DNA of 20,044 nt from CAZRGV01 sp964599655 (lineage in GTDB: Bacteria > Planctomycetota > Planctomycetia > Isosphaerales > Isosphaeraceae). This document shows positions 5,915 to 14,753 of this stretch, one piece after another (the first letter of the stretch is position 1; each line of letters starts with the position of its first letter). Made by a program: the position numbers and the translations under genes. A model generated the notes under the pieces. It did no database searches. It had not been told where the DNA came from and saw nothing but the letters and a program-made list of their open reading frames with translations. The stretch spans positions 1 to 20,044 of the forward strand of contig CAZRGV010000115.1 in NCBI GenBank assembly GCA_964599655.1, written 5' to 3'.

Positions 5915-7882
5915 ATGTTTCGAAACAAAGCCGGCAACCTTTTGGGCTGGGTCCTCGTCGCGGTTCTGGGCCTGTCGCACGACGTTGGCGCCTGGCGTGC
6001 GTCGGGGGGCTGGCGGGAGCTGTCGAGCGACTGGCCGTTGGCGATTCACGACCACGCGCTGCAGTTTCATAGCTCGACGATCGCGCCGAGGTTTCTGCGA
6101 CAGTCGTGGACGACCGCGGGCTACGACCCGAGCTTCATGGCGGGTTATCCCAAGAGTCTTCTTTTTCCGCAGTCGGCCACGATGTTCGACGTGGCCGGGT
6201 TCCTAACGGGTTCCTACCGGCCGGCGCAAACGTATAAATTCACGATCCTGATCGCGATGAGCCTTCTGCCGTGGCTGGTCGCGTTGGCGGGCTGGCTCTG
6301 GAATCTGGGCTCGGGGGCGATCGCGACATCGGTCGCGGCGTTTTTGCTCTACGTCTGGACCGACGGCGGCGGCGCGGGGTTTCCGCTGAACTATGCCCTG
6401 TTTGGCATGGTTCCGTACCTGCTGTCCGTTCCGCTGTCGCTGGTGGTGGTCGCTCTGTTCACGCGATACCTGGATCAGGGCGGCGCGGGCCGTTGGCTGG
6501 CGGCGACCCTCGCGTCGATCGTGGTGTTTCTGATCCATGTCACCAGCGTGATGCTGCTGGCGCCTGTGGGCCTGGCGTCGTACGTGTTCGCGGTTTGGAA
6601 CGCGAGGCGAGCGGGGCAGGCATTCCCCGGGTCGAAGCACCTGGGAATCGGGTCAATGCCGGTGCTGGCGGTTGCGGCGAACGCGTTCTGGTGGTGGCCC
6701 GCGCTCTGGCTGTTGGAAATGAAAGGATCGAGTTCGTTCGCGTTCGAGCACTCGGAGGAGTCGGTCTGGGGTCGGGTGGCGAGGATCGTGACGTCGGAGG
6801 CTCCGATTCAAGGGGTACTGGTGGCGCTGTTGATCCCTGGCCTTGTGGTGCTCGGACGGCGGGACAAACTGGCGGCGATGGGGTTGGGGGCGTTCGCGGC
6901 GGTGGGGTTTTTCTGGGGTTACCTAGCGGCCTGGTTTCCCTGGCTGGGGTTTCTTCAGCCGGGGCGTCACACGTATGCGTTCTTCGCGGCGGGGTCGGTG
7001 GCGTCGGGAATTTTGCTCGCCGAGTTGCTGTCGAAGCTGCGCGAGGGGTCGGGTCGGCTCGACCTGTGGTTGGGGCTGGGACTCGTGGCGATCGGCCTCC
7101 GGCTGTTCGGCCCGAGCGTGGTCGAGTCGGTCGGCGTCCGGTTGGGTCGAGGAGACCAACCGCCGTTTCTGTCGAGCCGGCCGACGCCGCGACAGACCTG
7201 GATCGTCGCGACGATCCGCGCGCACTTGAAACCCGGAGAGCGGATTCTTTACGAGGAGAGCGGGACCGACCTTCCCGGTGTGCCCGACCCGTATCAAGGG
7301 GGGCGTTACAGCGGTTTGTTGCCTTACATGACGGGCGTGGAGGTGATCGGCGGGCCGTACCTGCGGGTGGCGTTGACCACGAACTTCACGCAGTTCGGCG
7401 AGGGGAAGCTGTTCGGAAACCCGGACTGGGATGAGCCGTTTTTTCGAAAATACATGCGGTTGTATGGCCCGGTGGCGATCATTTGCTGGAGCCCCCGGGC
7501 GCTGGCGTTTTGCCGGGCCCACCCCGACCTGATCGAGGTTGTGGATTCTCATGCGATCATGCTTCCGGTGTTCGATCCGAGGGAGGGGCGCTGGGTCCGA
7601 TCGCGGAGCGAGCTATTGTTCGGGCGAATCCGGGGATTTGGGGGAAAAACCATCCGAGGTCAAGCCGAGGTGGTGGCGGAACCTGGGCGGCTTCGGGTGC
7701 TTCGCGCGAGCTCCGATGAGCTTGACGGATCGGTGGTGCTGCGGTATCACTCGGTGCCGTACCTGCGAGGCCGACCGCCGGGTGGTCTGGACGCGGTGCG
7801 ACTGGAAGAGGATCCGGTGCCGTTCTTGACGATCGGCGCCCGATCAACGCCGATGGATCTTCAACTGGACGTCCCACCTTGA
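5915..7882 (+). CDS. Polytopic membrane protein, candidate GT-C-type glycosyltransferase
   Basis: A 655-residue membrane protein with an N-terminal transmembrane helix (about 8-22), then a loop with Asp46 (AIHDHALQ), Asp71 (YDPSFMAGYP) and a Phe/Pro-rich stretch, then about ten further hydrophobic segments up to roughly residue 410, then a soluble C-terminal domain of about 200 residues. A first long loop with acidic residues followed by many helices is the GT-C glycosyltransferase plan, which uses lipid-linked sugar donors. The DPSFMAGYP stretch recalls large membrane proteins of the PTPS-related/YfhO type. I did not recognise a specific family. The open frame extends back to 5684, but that part overlaps the tRNA exon, so I start at 5915, though no good ribosome site precedes it. 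A GT87 gene follows 61 nt later, probably co-transcribed. Confidence 0.75.
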   Translation: MFRNKAGNLLGWVLVAVLGLSHDVGAWRASGGWRELSSDWPLAIHDHALQFHSSTIAPRFLRQSWTTAGYDPSFMAGYPKSLLFPQSATMFDVAGFLTGSYRPAQTYKFTILIAMSLLPWLVALAGWLWNLGSGAIATSVAAFLLYVWTDGGGAGFPLNYALFGMVPYLLSVPLSLVVVALFTRYLDQGGAGRWLAATLASIVVFLIHVTSVMLLAPVGLASYVFAVWNARRAGQAFPGSKHLGIGSMPVLAVAANAFWWWPALWLLEMKGSSSFAFEHSEESVWGRVARIVTSEAPIQGVLVALLIPGLVVLGRRDKLAAMGLGAFAAVGFFWGYLAAWFPWLGFLQPGRHTYAFFAAGSVASGILLAELLSKLREGSGRLDLWLGLGLVAIGLRLFGPSVVESVGVRLGRGDQPPFLSSRPTPRQTWIVATIRAHLKPGERILYEESGTDLPGVPDPYQGGRYSGLLPYMTGVEVIGGPYLRVALTTNFTQFGEGKLFGNPDWDEPFFRKYMRLYGPVAIICWSPRALAFCRAHPDLIEVVDSHAIMLPVFDPREGRWVRSRSELLFGRIRGFGGKTIRGQAEVVAEPGRLRVLRASSDELDGSVVLRYHSVPYLRGRPPGGLDAVRLEEDPVPFLTIGARSTPMDLQLDVPP

Positions 7883-7943
7883 GCGACGCCGGATTCGGCC
7901 GGCCCGATGGTGCTGGCCAAAGACTCCAAGGAGGGAGCCCGCC

Positions 7944-9320
7944 GTGCCGGAGACAGTGCCGGGAAATCAAGCCTACGAATACAACATCCACGTTCGACGA
8001 GGCGTCTGGATCGTCTGGACCGTGATGATGCTCGTGGCGGCGGTGGTTTACGCCGGCAAGGCGGCCGACGAGCGAAGCGCGTTTGTCCGTTGGCGGCACC
8101 AGGTGCTCGAAATTGGCGACGGCGTGAACATCTGGGCCAAATATTACTTTCCGGTCCCGCCGCTTCTGCCGTTGACGCTCTACCCCTTGATGATGCTTCC
8201 GCCGGTCGTCGGCGCGGTGGCCTGGTTTGTCATCAAGGTGGCGATGACCACGTGGTCGGCCCTGACGCTGATGACAATGACGCGTGGGAAGGGGCGAGGG
8301 TTCCCGCCCTGGACCATCGGCCTGATCTTGCTGCTGGCGCTCCGGCCGATCCTTTCGGACTTGCAGCACGGCAACATCAACCTGCTCATCCTGTTCCTGG
8401 TGGTGGCCGCGCTTTCGGCCTGGCAGCGGAAGAAGGATGTGCGGGCGGGCATCCTGCTGGCGCTGGCGATCACCTACAAGGTGACCCCCGCGCTGTTCGT
8501 GCCCTATCTCATGTACAAACGATCGTGGCGCGCGGTCGGTTCGACGCTCGTTGGCGTGGCGGTTTTCTTCTTCGTCGTGCCCAGCGTCTTTCTCGGCCCG
8601 GCGTTCAACTGGCAATGCCTTCAGAAGTGGCGGCAGAACATCATCAGCCCGTTCGTTGAGGGGGACGTGATTCCGAGCACGCAGGAGGTCAACCAGTCGA
8701 TGGCCGGCGTGCTGACCCGGCTGCTGACGCAGACGCCCCAGGAAGGTGAGCATCTGAACGGCTATACCGAGCACGACCTGAATCTCGTCTCGTGGGACCC
8801 GGAGCATGTCACGATCCTGATCAAGGGGTTGGCGATCGGCCTGGTTTTGCTCGGGGCGTTTGTCTGCCGGACGAAGTCCGGGCGTCGTGACGACCCGCGA
8901 TGGATCGGTGAGTTTTCGCTGGTGGTGTTGACCATGCTCTTCGTGTCGGAGCGGAGCTGGAAACATCATTTCGTGACGCTCCTGTTTCCCTTCACCTACC
9001 TGGTGTACCAGATGGTGGTGGTGCCCCTTCCGAAGCGGGTCCGCTTGACGATCGCGGGCTGGCTGGCGCTCTCGACGCTGTTGATGGCGTCGACGTCGAG
9101 CGAGTTGGGCGGGTTGCTGCATGGGGGCGACGGGCACGAGATCGCCCTGTATTTCGGGCTGTTCTTCTGGTCGGGCGTGGCCCTGTACATCCCGACGGCC
9201 TGGCGGGTCTGGGTCGACGCGAAACGTCCGGCCGCGTTTGATGAGGCGGCGGTGGCACGCGACGCGGCCATTCCCGCGCCTCATCTCGATCGAAGCGCCT
9301 CGGGCGTGCCGAGCACCTGA
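7944..9320 (+). CDS. Glycosyltransferase family 87 (DUF2029) membrane protein
   Basis: A 458-residue polytopic membrane protein resembling GT87 polyprenyl-phosphate-mannose/arabinose-type transferases. Family traits are an N-terminal helix (about 20-38), a loop with Asp59 (IGDGVNIW), a YYFPVPPLLPLTLYPL stretch at about 67-82 typical of the family's Tyr-Pro-Pro segment, QHGNINLL before a long helix, and KVTPALFVPYLMYKRSW at the characteristic Lys-x-Thr-Pro site. At least nine hydrophobic segments follow. Start codon is GTG, supported by AAGGAGGG at 7928-7935, 8 nt upstream. It is the second gene after the candidate GT-C protein, so the two may build or transfer a cell-surface glycan from lipid-linked sugars. 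The sugar and acceptor are unknown. Confidence 0.82.
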   Translation: MPETVPGNQAYEYNIHVRRGVWIVWTVMMLVAAVVYAGKAADERSAFVRWRHQVLEIGDGVNIWAKYYFPVPPLLPLTLYPLMMLPPVVGAVAWFVIKVAMTTWSALTLMTMTRGKGRGFPPWTIGLILLLALRPILSDLQHGNINLLILFLVVAALSAWQRKKDVRAGILLALAITYKVTPALFVPYLMYKRSWRAVGSTLVGVAVFFFVVPSVFLGPAFNWQCLQKWRQNIISPFVEGDVIPSTQEVNQSMAGVLTRLLTQTPQEGEHLNGYTEHDLNLVSWDPEHVTILIKGLAIGLVLLGAFVCRTKSGRRDDPRWIGEFSLVVLTMLFVSERSWKHHFVTLLFPFTYLVYQMVVVPLPKRVRLTIAGWLALSTLLMASTSSELGGLLHGGDGHEIALYFGLFFWSGVALYIPTAWRVWVDAKRPAAFDEAAVARDAAIPAPHLDRSASGVPST

Positions 9321-9666
9321 GCGGTTCGAGAGGAAAACTCTGACGAGACGGCATGTTCACCCTCCTGAATGGAGTCGGGATGGGTGGGCATGACCGTCGC
9401 GTTTTCGTTCGCGGGGTCGCTCGCCTCGGTTCCCTTGGTGGGAAAATTTTCCGGTTTTGCTGGTGATGCGGGCCATGCAACGCCGATAACCGTAACGACT
9501 GCTCGAATCGTCGAGGGCGCCGTGGAGGTTCCGAAGACGAGGAGCCTCGGCCCGTCCCTCTCCGAGCCGCGAGCGGGCGGGAGTTCCGCCGTTCGCCCCC
9601 TCGACAGGTTGAGATTCCGATGGGCAGGGGGTTCTCCCTCGACCTGCTGTTGGCCAAGGAGGGCCG
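9321..9666. other. Intergenic region, no gene seen
   Basis: 346 nt between the GT87 gene and the dockerin gene. A frame runs through it from 9369 without a stop, but it has no ribosome site and its product is Ser/Arg/Pro-rich, so it is most likely chance in GC-rich DNA. It holds an AT-rich palindrome at 9441-9452 and must contain the promoter of the dockerin gene. Confidence 0.45.
9441..9452. promoter_or_regulatory. AT-rich 12-bp palindrome, possible operator
   Basis: GGAAAATTTTCC is a perfect palindrome in otherwise GC-rich DNA, about 215 nt upstream of the dockerin gene start. Such sites can bind dimeric regulators, but no regulator is implied by the neighbours. Confidence 0.25.
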
Positions 9667-10667
9667 ATGAAACCGAACGATTCGACCGCCCGTCCTCGAT
9701 TGCGTCGCAAGCCCGCCGTCGAGTCGCTGGAAACGCGACAGCTCCTCACGGGAGGCGCGGGCAACNNNNNNNNNNNATTGCCGCGGGGCAAATCGCCCAG
9801 GTCGGAGGCACGACCTCCATCCCGTTCACGATCAACGAGGCGAACTTCACGCTGCCACGGCATCGCGTCGCGCTGGGGATCGACGTGGCACCGGCCAGCA
9901 ATTCGTCGATCCAGCCGTTGATCTCGTCGGTGACGAACCCGCACGGCAATCTCGTCGATCAGGCGTTCCACTCGATCTACAACCCGCATCTTTCGCGGGG
10001 CGCGGTCGCGGCCGGCGCGGGCAGCTCGGCGGTCATCGCCCCGGTGGGATTCCGCCCGCATCAGGCGAACGTCCCGAGCGACTATCAGGTCAAGGTCTCC
10101 GCCGAGAACAACACGAGCGGGAATTTGCTGGTTGGCTTCTACTTGCCGGGGGACGCCAACGGCGATGGCAAGGTGACCATTCAGGACTTGCAGTTGATCC
10201 GGAGCGAAATGGGGGCCGTTGCGGGTGACAGCCGCTACTCGTTCGACGCCGACACGAATCGGGACGGGCGAATCGGCAAGATCGACCTGGCGATCGCCCG
10301 GCAGAACCTGGGGGTTTCGACCACCATCAAGCCCTTGATCACGTCGAACCTCGACCCGGCCTCCGACAGCGGAGCGCAGGATCGCGTCACGGCGATTCGA
10401 GACGCCCACTTCACGGGAACCGCGTCGGCGGGGGCCAAAATTACGTATCACGAAATCAACAACAAGACGCCGGACGTCACGACGACCGCCGACGCGCAAG
10501 GGAACTACAGCATTACGGTTCCGCTCGGCAATGGGCTGAACCAGTTCCAGGTCACGTCGACCGACACGTTCGGCCAGACCATCAGCGGCCAGATCGCGGG
10601 GGTCACGTACAACCCGATCATCGCGACGCTGGCGCCCGAGGCGAACGGAATCACGGCCACGAAGTGA
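9667..10667 (+). CDS. Exported dockerin-type protein with Ig-like C-terminal domain (assembly gap inside)
   Basis: Starts at ATG 9667 after AAGGAGGG (9656-9663). The first 33 residues hold basic RPRLRRK and then ESLETRQLLTG, the N-terminal motif found on many planctomycete exported or surface proteins. After the gap at 9766-9776, 296 residues follow in another frame; the true gap must be a multiple of three. The part after the gap has a beta-rich region of about 120 residues. A dockerin-like pair of calcium loops follows, DANGDGKVTIQD (10152) and DTNRDGRIGKID (10251), and then a Big/Ig-like domain with the usual D-x-x-G-N-Y-S-I-T-V-P motif. Dockerins bind cohesins in cellulosomes; in planctomycetes their role is unclear. 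The gene lies downstream of the glycosyltransferases and converges with queG. The frame break looks like an assembly effect, not a pseudogene. Confidence 0.82.
9766..9776. other. Assembly gap (11 N)
   Basis: Unknown bases inside the dockerin gene. Coding frames on the two sides agree only if the real length is divisible by three, so 11 is a wrong estimate. Confidence 0.95.
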
Positions 10668-10705
10668 GGCGGTTGGCGGACGGATTCCACGGGGGCGACA
10701 GCCGA

Positions 10706-11872
10706 TCAGGAGTCGGCCGGCGCGGCGGTCGCTGGCGAATCGCTCTCAAAACCAAGGGCCCGGCGGATCGCGTCACGCGCCGCCGGGTCCGGGTCGTTGC
10801 GGTGCAGGCGGAGCGCCTCGAAGGACTCGGGCGTTCCGATCCGACCGAGCGCCCAGGCCGAGGCCCCCCGGATCACCGGATCGTCGTCGTCGAGCCGGGC
10901 GATGAGGGACGAGATCGCGGAGCGCTCTCGGCGCTCGCCGAGGATCAGGGCGGCATTGCGAAGCAGGCCGGAGCGTTTGGCGCGGGCCATCGCGGTGCCT
11001 TTCAAGCGGCGACGGAACTCCGAGGGATCGGCGTCCAGCCATTCGATGAGATCGGGGGACGACCAGCCGGGCCTGGGAGCGAACTCGGGCTGGCTGGACG
11101 GAGGGGCCTTGCGATTCCAGGGGCAAACCTCCTGGCAGACGTCGCAGCCGAAGGCCCAGCCGTGGAGTCGATCGGCGAACCCGTCGGGAATCGGCCCCTT
11201 GTGCTCGATGGTCCAGTAGCTGATGCACTTTCGGGCGTCGAGCTGATAGGGGCCGGCGAAGGCGTCGGTGGGGCAGGCGTCGAGGCATCGGGTGCAGGTT
11301 CCGCAGTAGCCTTTCTCCAGGGGCTGGTCGTACGAGAGCTCGATGTCGACCAGCAAGGCGCCGAGCAAGGTGTAACTGCCGAGCGTCCGGTCGATGAGCA
11401 TCGAGTTCTTGCCGATCCATCCGAGACCGGCGAGCCGTGCGAAATCCCGTTCGAGCAAGGGGGCGGTGTCGGACACGGCGCGGCCCCGGACGCCGGGCGA
11501 TTCGGTTTCGAGCCAGCGGAGCAAGCGTTCCAAACGGCGCCAGAAGAGCTCGTGATAATCGGTCCCTCGGGCGTAACGGGCCACCTTGCCTCGCGTCGGA
11601 CCGGTCGCCTCGTCGGTGTCGGGATGACGGTAGACGATCGAGGTCACGACGAGGGAGCGGACGCCTTCGAGGATCGCGTTGGGATGCGCGCGCGCTTGGC
11701 GCTGACGGTGCAGATACGCCATTCCCGAGGCGAATCCCCGGCTCAACCATTCCTCGTAATAGCCGAACCCGGCGGGCATGACGGCGGGGGCGATGCCAAC
11801 CTGGTCGAACCCGAGGCGCGCGGCCTCGGCCTTGAGCCGGTCGGTCAACTCCGAGACCGAGAGGGACGGCAC
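10706..11872 (-). CDS. queG: Epoxyqueuosine reductase QueG
   Basis: Catalyses the last step of queuosine synthesis: reduction of epoxyqueuosine to queuosine in the wobble position of GUN-anticodon tRNAs, using cobalamin and two 4Fe-4S clusters. 388 residues, normal length. The N-terminal cobalamin-binding region includes the ARGTDYH and SDTAPLLERDFA stretches, and GLGWIGKNSMLI is strongly conserved in QueG. Ferredoxin-type clusters are CGTCTRCLDACP and the later Cys group with CDVCQEVCPWN. The C-terminal part (about 300-375) holds HEAT-like repeats (IRGASAWALGRIG) that bind tRNA. The start is GTG at 11872, with GGAG about 9 nt upstream. It lies 37 nt downstream of metF on the same strand, so co-transcription is likely. 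Confidence 0.95.
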   Translation of the reverse strand: MPSLSVSELTDRLKAEAARLGFDQVGIAPAVMPAGFGYYEEWLSRGFASGMAYLHRQRQARAHPNAILEGVRSLVVTSIVYRHPDTDEATGPTRGKVARYARGTDYHELFWRRLERLLRWLETESPGVRGRAVSDTAPLLERDFARLAGLGWIGKNSMLIDRTLGSYTLLGALLVDIELSYDQPLEKGYCGTCTRCLDACPTDAFAGPYQLDARKCISYWTIEHKGPIPDGFADRLHGWAFGCDVCQEVCPWNRKAPPSSQPEFAPRPGWSSPDLIEWLDADPSEFRRRLKGTAMARAKRSGLLRNAALILGERRERSAISSLIARLDDDDPVIRGASAWALGRIGTPESFEALRLHRNDPDPAARDAIRRALGFESDSPATAAPADS

Positions 11873-11909
11873 GGGGGATCGCTCCGAGGCACGCGGCGGA
11901 TTCGGCGGC

Positions 11910-12831
11910 TCAAAGACCCGAGGTCGCGGCCGATTGGAGGGCGATCGAATCCTTGACGCCCAGATTCTCGTAGATTTGCCGGGTGGCGTCCGACTTGTTG
12001 AGGGTGTAGAAGTGAATTCCGCGGACGTGGTTGTCCAGCAGGTCGCGACACTGCTCGGTGGCCCAGTGGATGCCCACCTTGGCGACGGCCGAGTCGTCGT
12101 CGCCGCATCGGAGAACGGCCTTTTGCAACCGGGCGGGGAAGCGGGCGCCCAGGGCCAGCTCGGCCATTCGAATCATTCCGGAACGGGTCGAGACGGGCAT
12201 GATGCCCGCGAGGATGGGCACGTGGATGCCGGCCAGCTCGCAACGCTCTCGAAAATCATAAAAGTCGCGATTTTCGAAAAAGAGCTGGGTGCAGATGTAA
12301 TCGGCCCCCGCGTCGACCTTGCGTTTGAGGTAGTCCATTTCCTTGAGGCGGTTCGGGCAGCCGGGATGCCCCTCGGGGAAGCCAGCGACGCCGATGCCAA
12401 AGCCCCGAGCGCCGGGCTTCGTTCCGTGGCTCTTGATGAACCGGACGAGGCCGTCGGCGTACTGGAAGGCGTCACGAGAGCGATCGTAATCCGGCATGTC
12501 GCGAGGCGGATCGCCGCGAAGAGCGAGGATGTTCTCGATGCCGGACNNNNNNNNNNNNNNNNNNNNNNNNNNNNNNNNNNNNNNNNNNNNNNNNNNNNNN
12601 NNNNNNNNNNNNNNNNNNNNNNNNNNNNNNNNNNNNNNNNNNNNNNNGGTCGTGGGTTCGCTCCCGCGTCGAGCCGCCGGCGCCGTAGGTCACCGAGACG
12701 AACGAGGGGCGTAACTCCTGAAGTCGCTCGATGTTGGAGAAAAGTTCCTCCCAGTCCTTGTTGTGCTTTGGGGGGAAGAACTCGAAGCTGAAGGTCGTGG
12801 GATTTTGCTGAAAGATGTCCTGAATGTGCAT
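11910..12831 (-). CDS. metF: 5,10-methylenetetrahydrofolate reductase MetF (assembly gap inside)
   Basis: Reduces 5,10-methylene-THF to 5-methyl-THF with FAD, supplying methionine synthase. The first 61 residues (12831-12649) show TFSFEFFPPK, whose Glu is the catalytic residue of the family, and VSVTYGAGGSTRERTHD. After the gap at 12547-12647 come 211 residues beginning GIENILALRGDPP, the family's Asn-x-x-Ala-Leu-Arg-Gly-Asp signature. FPEGHP and DYICTQLFFE follow, and then PILAGIMP. The two parts are in different frames by the given gap length, and agree if the gap is 1 modulo 3 (for example 100 nt). That gives about 306 residues, normal for MetF, so the gene is intact. It sits between nth and queG on the minus strand. 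Confidence 0.93.
12547..12647. other. Assembly gap (101 N)
   Basis: Unknown bases inside metF. The metF frame is restored if the real gap is 100 nt or another length equal to 1 modulo 3. Confidence 0.95.
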
Positions 12832-12992
12832 CGAGGTGGCCTCGCTCCGCGGAACTGTCGCCGGGAATCGCTGGCGTCGCGGCCTCGGCTCGAACCGTCC
12901 GGCAGCGCTGTGGAAGCATTGTCGCGATTACCGGGGTTGGAAGCAACCGGAGCAGCGCAGAATCGACCGCGCCGCGGTCTGGAATGATCCAT

Positions 12993-13652
12993 TCAGGCAA
13001 CGCCCGTTCGAGGACAAAGGGCCTCGATTGGGCAGTTTCCGCAGCGTGGTCGAAGCGCCTGGCAGACCTGTCGGCCGTGGTGGATCATGCGATGGCTGAA
13101 ATCGATCCAGGAGGAACGCGGGAGCAGGTCCATGAGGTCGGCTTCGATCCGCTCCGGGTCGTTGGCGTCGGTCAGGCCGAGGCGATAGGAGAGGCGCTTG
13201 ACGTGCGTGTCGACGACGACGCCGGAGGGGATTCCGAAGGCGTTGCCGAGCACGACGTTGGCCGTTTTTCGACCCACGCCGGGCAAGGCCGTGAGGGCGT
13301 CGAGATCGGCGGGAACCTCTCCGCCGTGGTTCTCGACGAGCGCTCGGGCCATTCCGATCAGGTGCCGCGCCTTGGCCCGGAAAAACCCGGTCGAGTGGAT
13401 CAAGGATTCCAGCTCGGCCGGATCGCACTCGGCGAGCGATCGGGCATCGGGATAGCGGGCGAAGAGCGACGGAGTGACCTGATTGACGCGTTCGTCGGTG
13501 CACTGGGCCGAGAGAATCGTGGCCACGATCAACTGAAAGGCGTCGCGATGGTCGAGCGCGCAACGGGCTTCGGGATAATGCCGGGCCAGGGCCTTGTTCA
13601 GGCGGCGGGCCCGTCGTTTCGGGTTGGAACCGGAACGGGCGGGTTGGCTCAT
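12993..13652 (-). CDS. nth: Endonuclease III
   Basis: Base-excision-repair DNA glycosylase/AP lyase that removes oxidised pyrimidines. 219 residues, the usual size. The helix-hairpin-helix is LPGVGRKTANVVLGNAFG, with the catalytic Lys in GRKTA. The catalytic Asp is in VVVDTHVKRLSYRLG. The C-terminal 4Fe-4S cluster has the exact Nth spacing C-x6-C-x2-C-x5-C (CQALRPRCGNCPIEALC). VATILSAQCTDERVN is the conserved N-terminal block. I start at 13652 (MSQPARSG), with GGAGAG about 9 nt upstream; the open frame continues to 13949 with an unrelated extension. metF begins 161 nt downstream on the same strand. Confidence 0.95.
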   Translation of the reverse strand: MSQPARSGSNPKRRARRLNKALARHYPEARCALDHRDAFQLIVATILSAQCTDERVNQVTPSLFARYPDARSLAECDPAELESLIHSTGFFRAKARHLIGMARALVENHGGEVPADLDALTALPGVGRKTANVVLGNAFGIPSGVVVDTHVKRLSYRLGLTDANDPERIEADLMDLLPRSSWIDFSHRMIHHGRQVCQALRPRCGNCPIEALCPRTGVA

Positions 13653-13969
13653 GAATGGGGTCTCTCCGGGAGTTCGGGGCCGGGCCTGGTCGAGAGAGCC
13701 GGCTCCGGATCGCGCGAGGAGGGAGGGGTTGTCGCCCTCGTCGGCTGTTCTACAATAGCCCAACCTTCCAAGGGATTCCGGATCTTCGGTCGGCTTCGTC
13801 TCCTGGACGGATTGTACACCGTCGATTGCTCGCGCCGCCTTCGAGCGATCCACGAACATGGCGTCTCTTGAAACGACCTCCCACGGCGGGTTGATCGGGC
13901 CCGACCCTGGCTTCGGGACTTGCGGTCGTCCTGGCAAGGTCGGACTCATCCCTCGCGAGGTTCGGTTTC
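13653..13969. other. Divergent intergenic region (nth / LON-domain gene)
   Basis: 317 nt without a supported gene. It should carry the promoters for nth (-) and for the LON-domain gene (+). Confidence 0.45.
13729..13756 (+). promoter_or_regulatory. Candidate promoter for the LON-domain gene
   Basis: TTGTCG (13729-13734), 16-nt spacer, TACAAT (13751-13756). The -10 matches consensus at 5 of 6. It would give a leader of about 200 nt, which weakens the link to the gene at 13970. Confidence 0.35.
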
Positions 13970-14641
13970 ATGCACGACTTCGACCCGCGCGACTTCCAAC
14001 CCGTCACCCGGCTGTTTCCGTTGCCGGGGGTGGTCATGTTTCCCCATGTCGTGCTTCCGTTGCATATCTTTGAGCCTCGCTACCGCCAGATGACCCAGGA
14101 CGCCCTGGCAAGCGATAAGCTGATTACGATCGTTCAGGTTCGTCCGCAGGGGACGGTCACGGAATATGGGGAGCCAGAACTGGAGACGGTGGGATGCCTC
14201 GGGCGCATTCTGAACCACGAGCGCCTGCCGGACGGCCGCTTTAACTTCTTGCTTCTGGGCCTGAAGCGCGTGCGGTTGATCCGTGAGCTCGAGGTCAGCA
14301 CGCTGTATCGACAGGCGGAGATCGAGATTCTCGAGGACGAAATCTCCGAGGAACCGGACGAGCCGAGACGCTCGGAAATGACCCGATTGTTTCGATCGCT
14401 GCATCCGCCCGATCCGGATCTGGCGGACCTGCTGAATCGCGATCTTCCGCTGGGCGTGCTGAGCGATATCCTGACGCACGCGCTGGGTCTGCCGCCGTCG
14501 ATGAAGCAGGCGTTTCTGGAGGAATCGAACGTGGATCGGCGCGCGCGGGCGTTCACGCAACTGCTTCGTCAACTGACGAGCCGTGTGGATCGGGCCTCGC
14601 GCGGTCCGCATCCGTTTCCGCCGCCGTTCAGCTTGAACTGA
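13970..14641 (+). CDS. LON substrate-binding-domain protein
   Basis: Stand-alone homologue of the N-terminal substrate-binding domain of Lon protease (peptidase S16, LON N-terminal family), 223 residues, with no AAA or peptidase domain. The family opening is clear: LFPLPGVVMFPHVVLPLHIFEPRYRQM, a beta strand followed by the His-Ile-Phe-Glu-x-Arg-Tyr core. Other family blocks are GCLGRILNHERLPDGRFNFLLLGLKRVRLI (residues about 78-107) and the helical part after residue 125. The ATG has GAGG about 9 nt upstream. Function of the stand-alone proteins is poorly known; they are thought to bind unfolded or specific proteins. folE follows 112 nt later but appears to have its own promoter. Confidence 0.93.
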   Translation: MHDFDPRDFQPVTRLFPLPGVVMFPHVVLPLHIFEPRYRQMTQDALASDKLITIVQVRPQGTVTEYGEPELETVGCLGRILNHERLPDGRFNFLLLGLKRVRLIRELEVSTLYRQAEIEILEDEISEEPDEPRRSEMTRLFRSLHPPDPDLADLLNRDLPLGVLSDILTHALGLPPSMKQAFLEESNVDRRARAFTQLLRQLTSRVDRASRGPHPFPPPFSLN

Positions 14642-14659
14642 AAGTTCGACCGCGAGCGC

Positions 14660-14688
14660 TTGATTCTCGGCGTTGATCGGTTTACAAT
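14660..14688 (+). promoter_or_regulatory. Candidate sigma-70 promoter of folE
   Basis: TTGATT (14660-14665), ideal 17-nt spacer, TACAAT (14683-14688). Transcription would start near 14695, leaving a leader of about 58 nt before the folE ATG. This is the best promoter-like match I saw in the window. Confidence 0.55.
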
Positions 14689-14753
14689 CCCCCACGAGTG
14701 TTCTGACGGAACTTCTGATTTCTCTTTACTTTAGAAATCTTTCGAGGACTCCG

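Noticed and set aside
7557..9284. A 575-codon open frame on the minus strand
   Set aside because: Antisense to the GT87 gene and the end of the preceding membrane gene; composition is typical of a shadow frame, with no domain.
9369..9765. An upstream extension of the dockerin-gene frame across the non-coding region
   Set aside because: It only joins the dockerin frame through the wrong gap length; the true start at 9667 has a strong ribosome site and the SLETRQLL motif in another frame.
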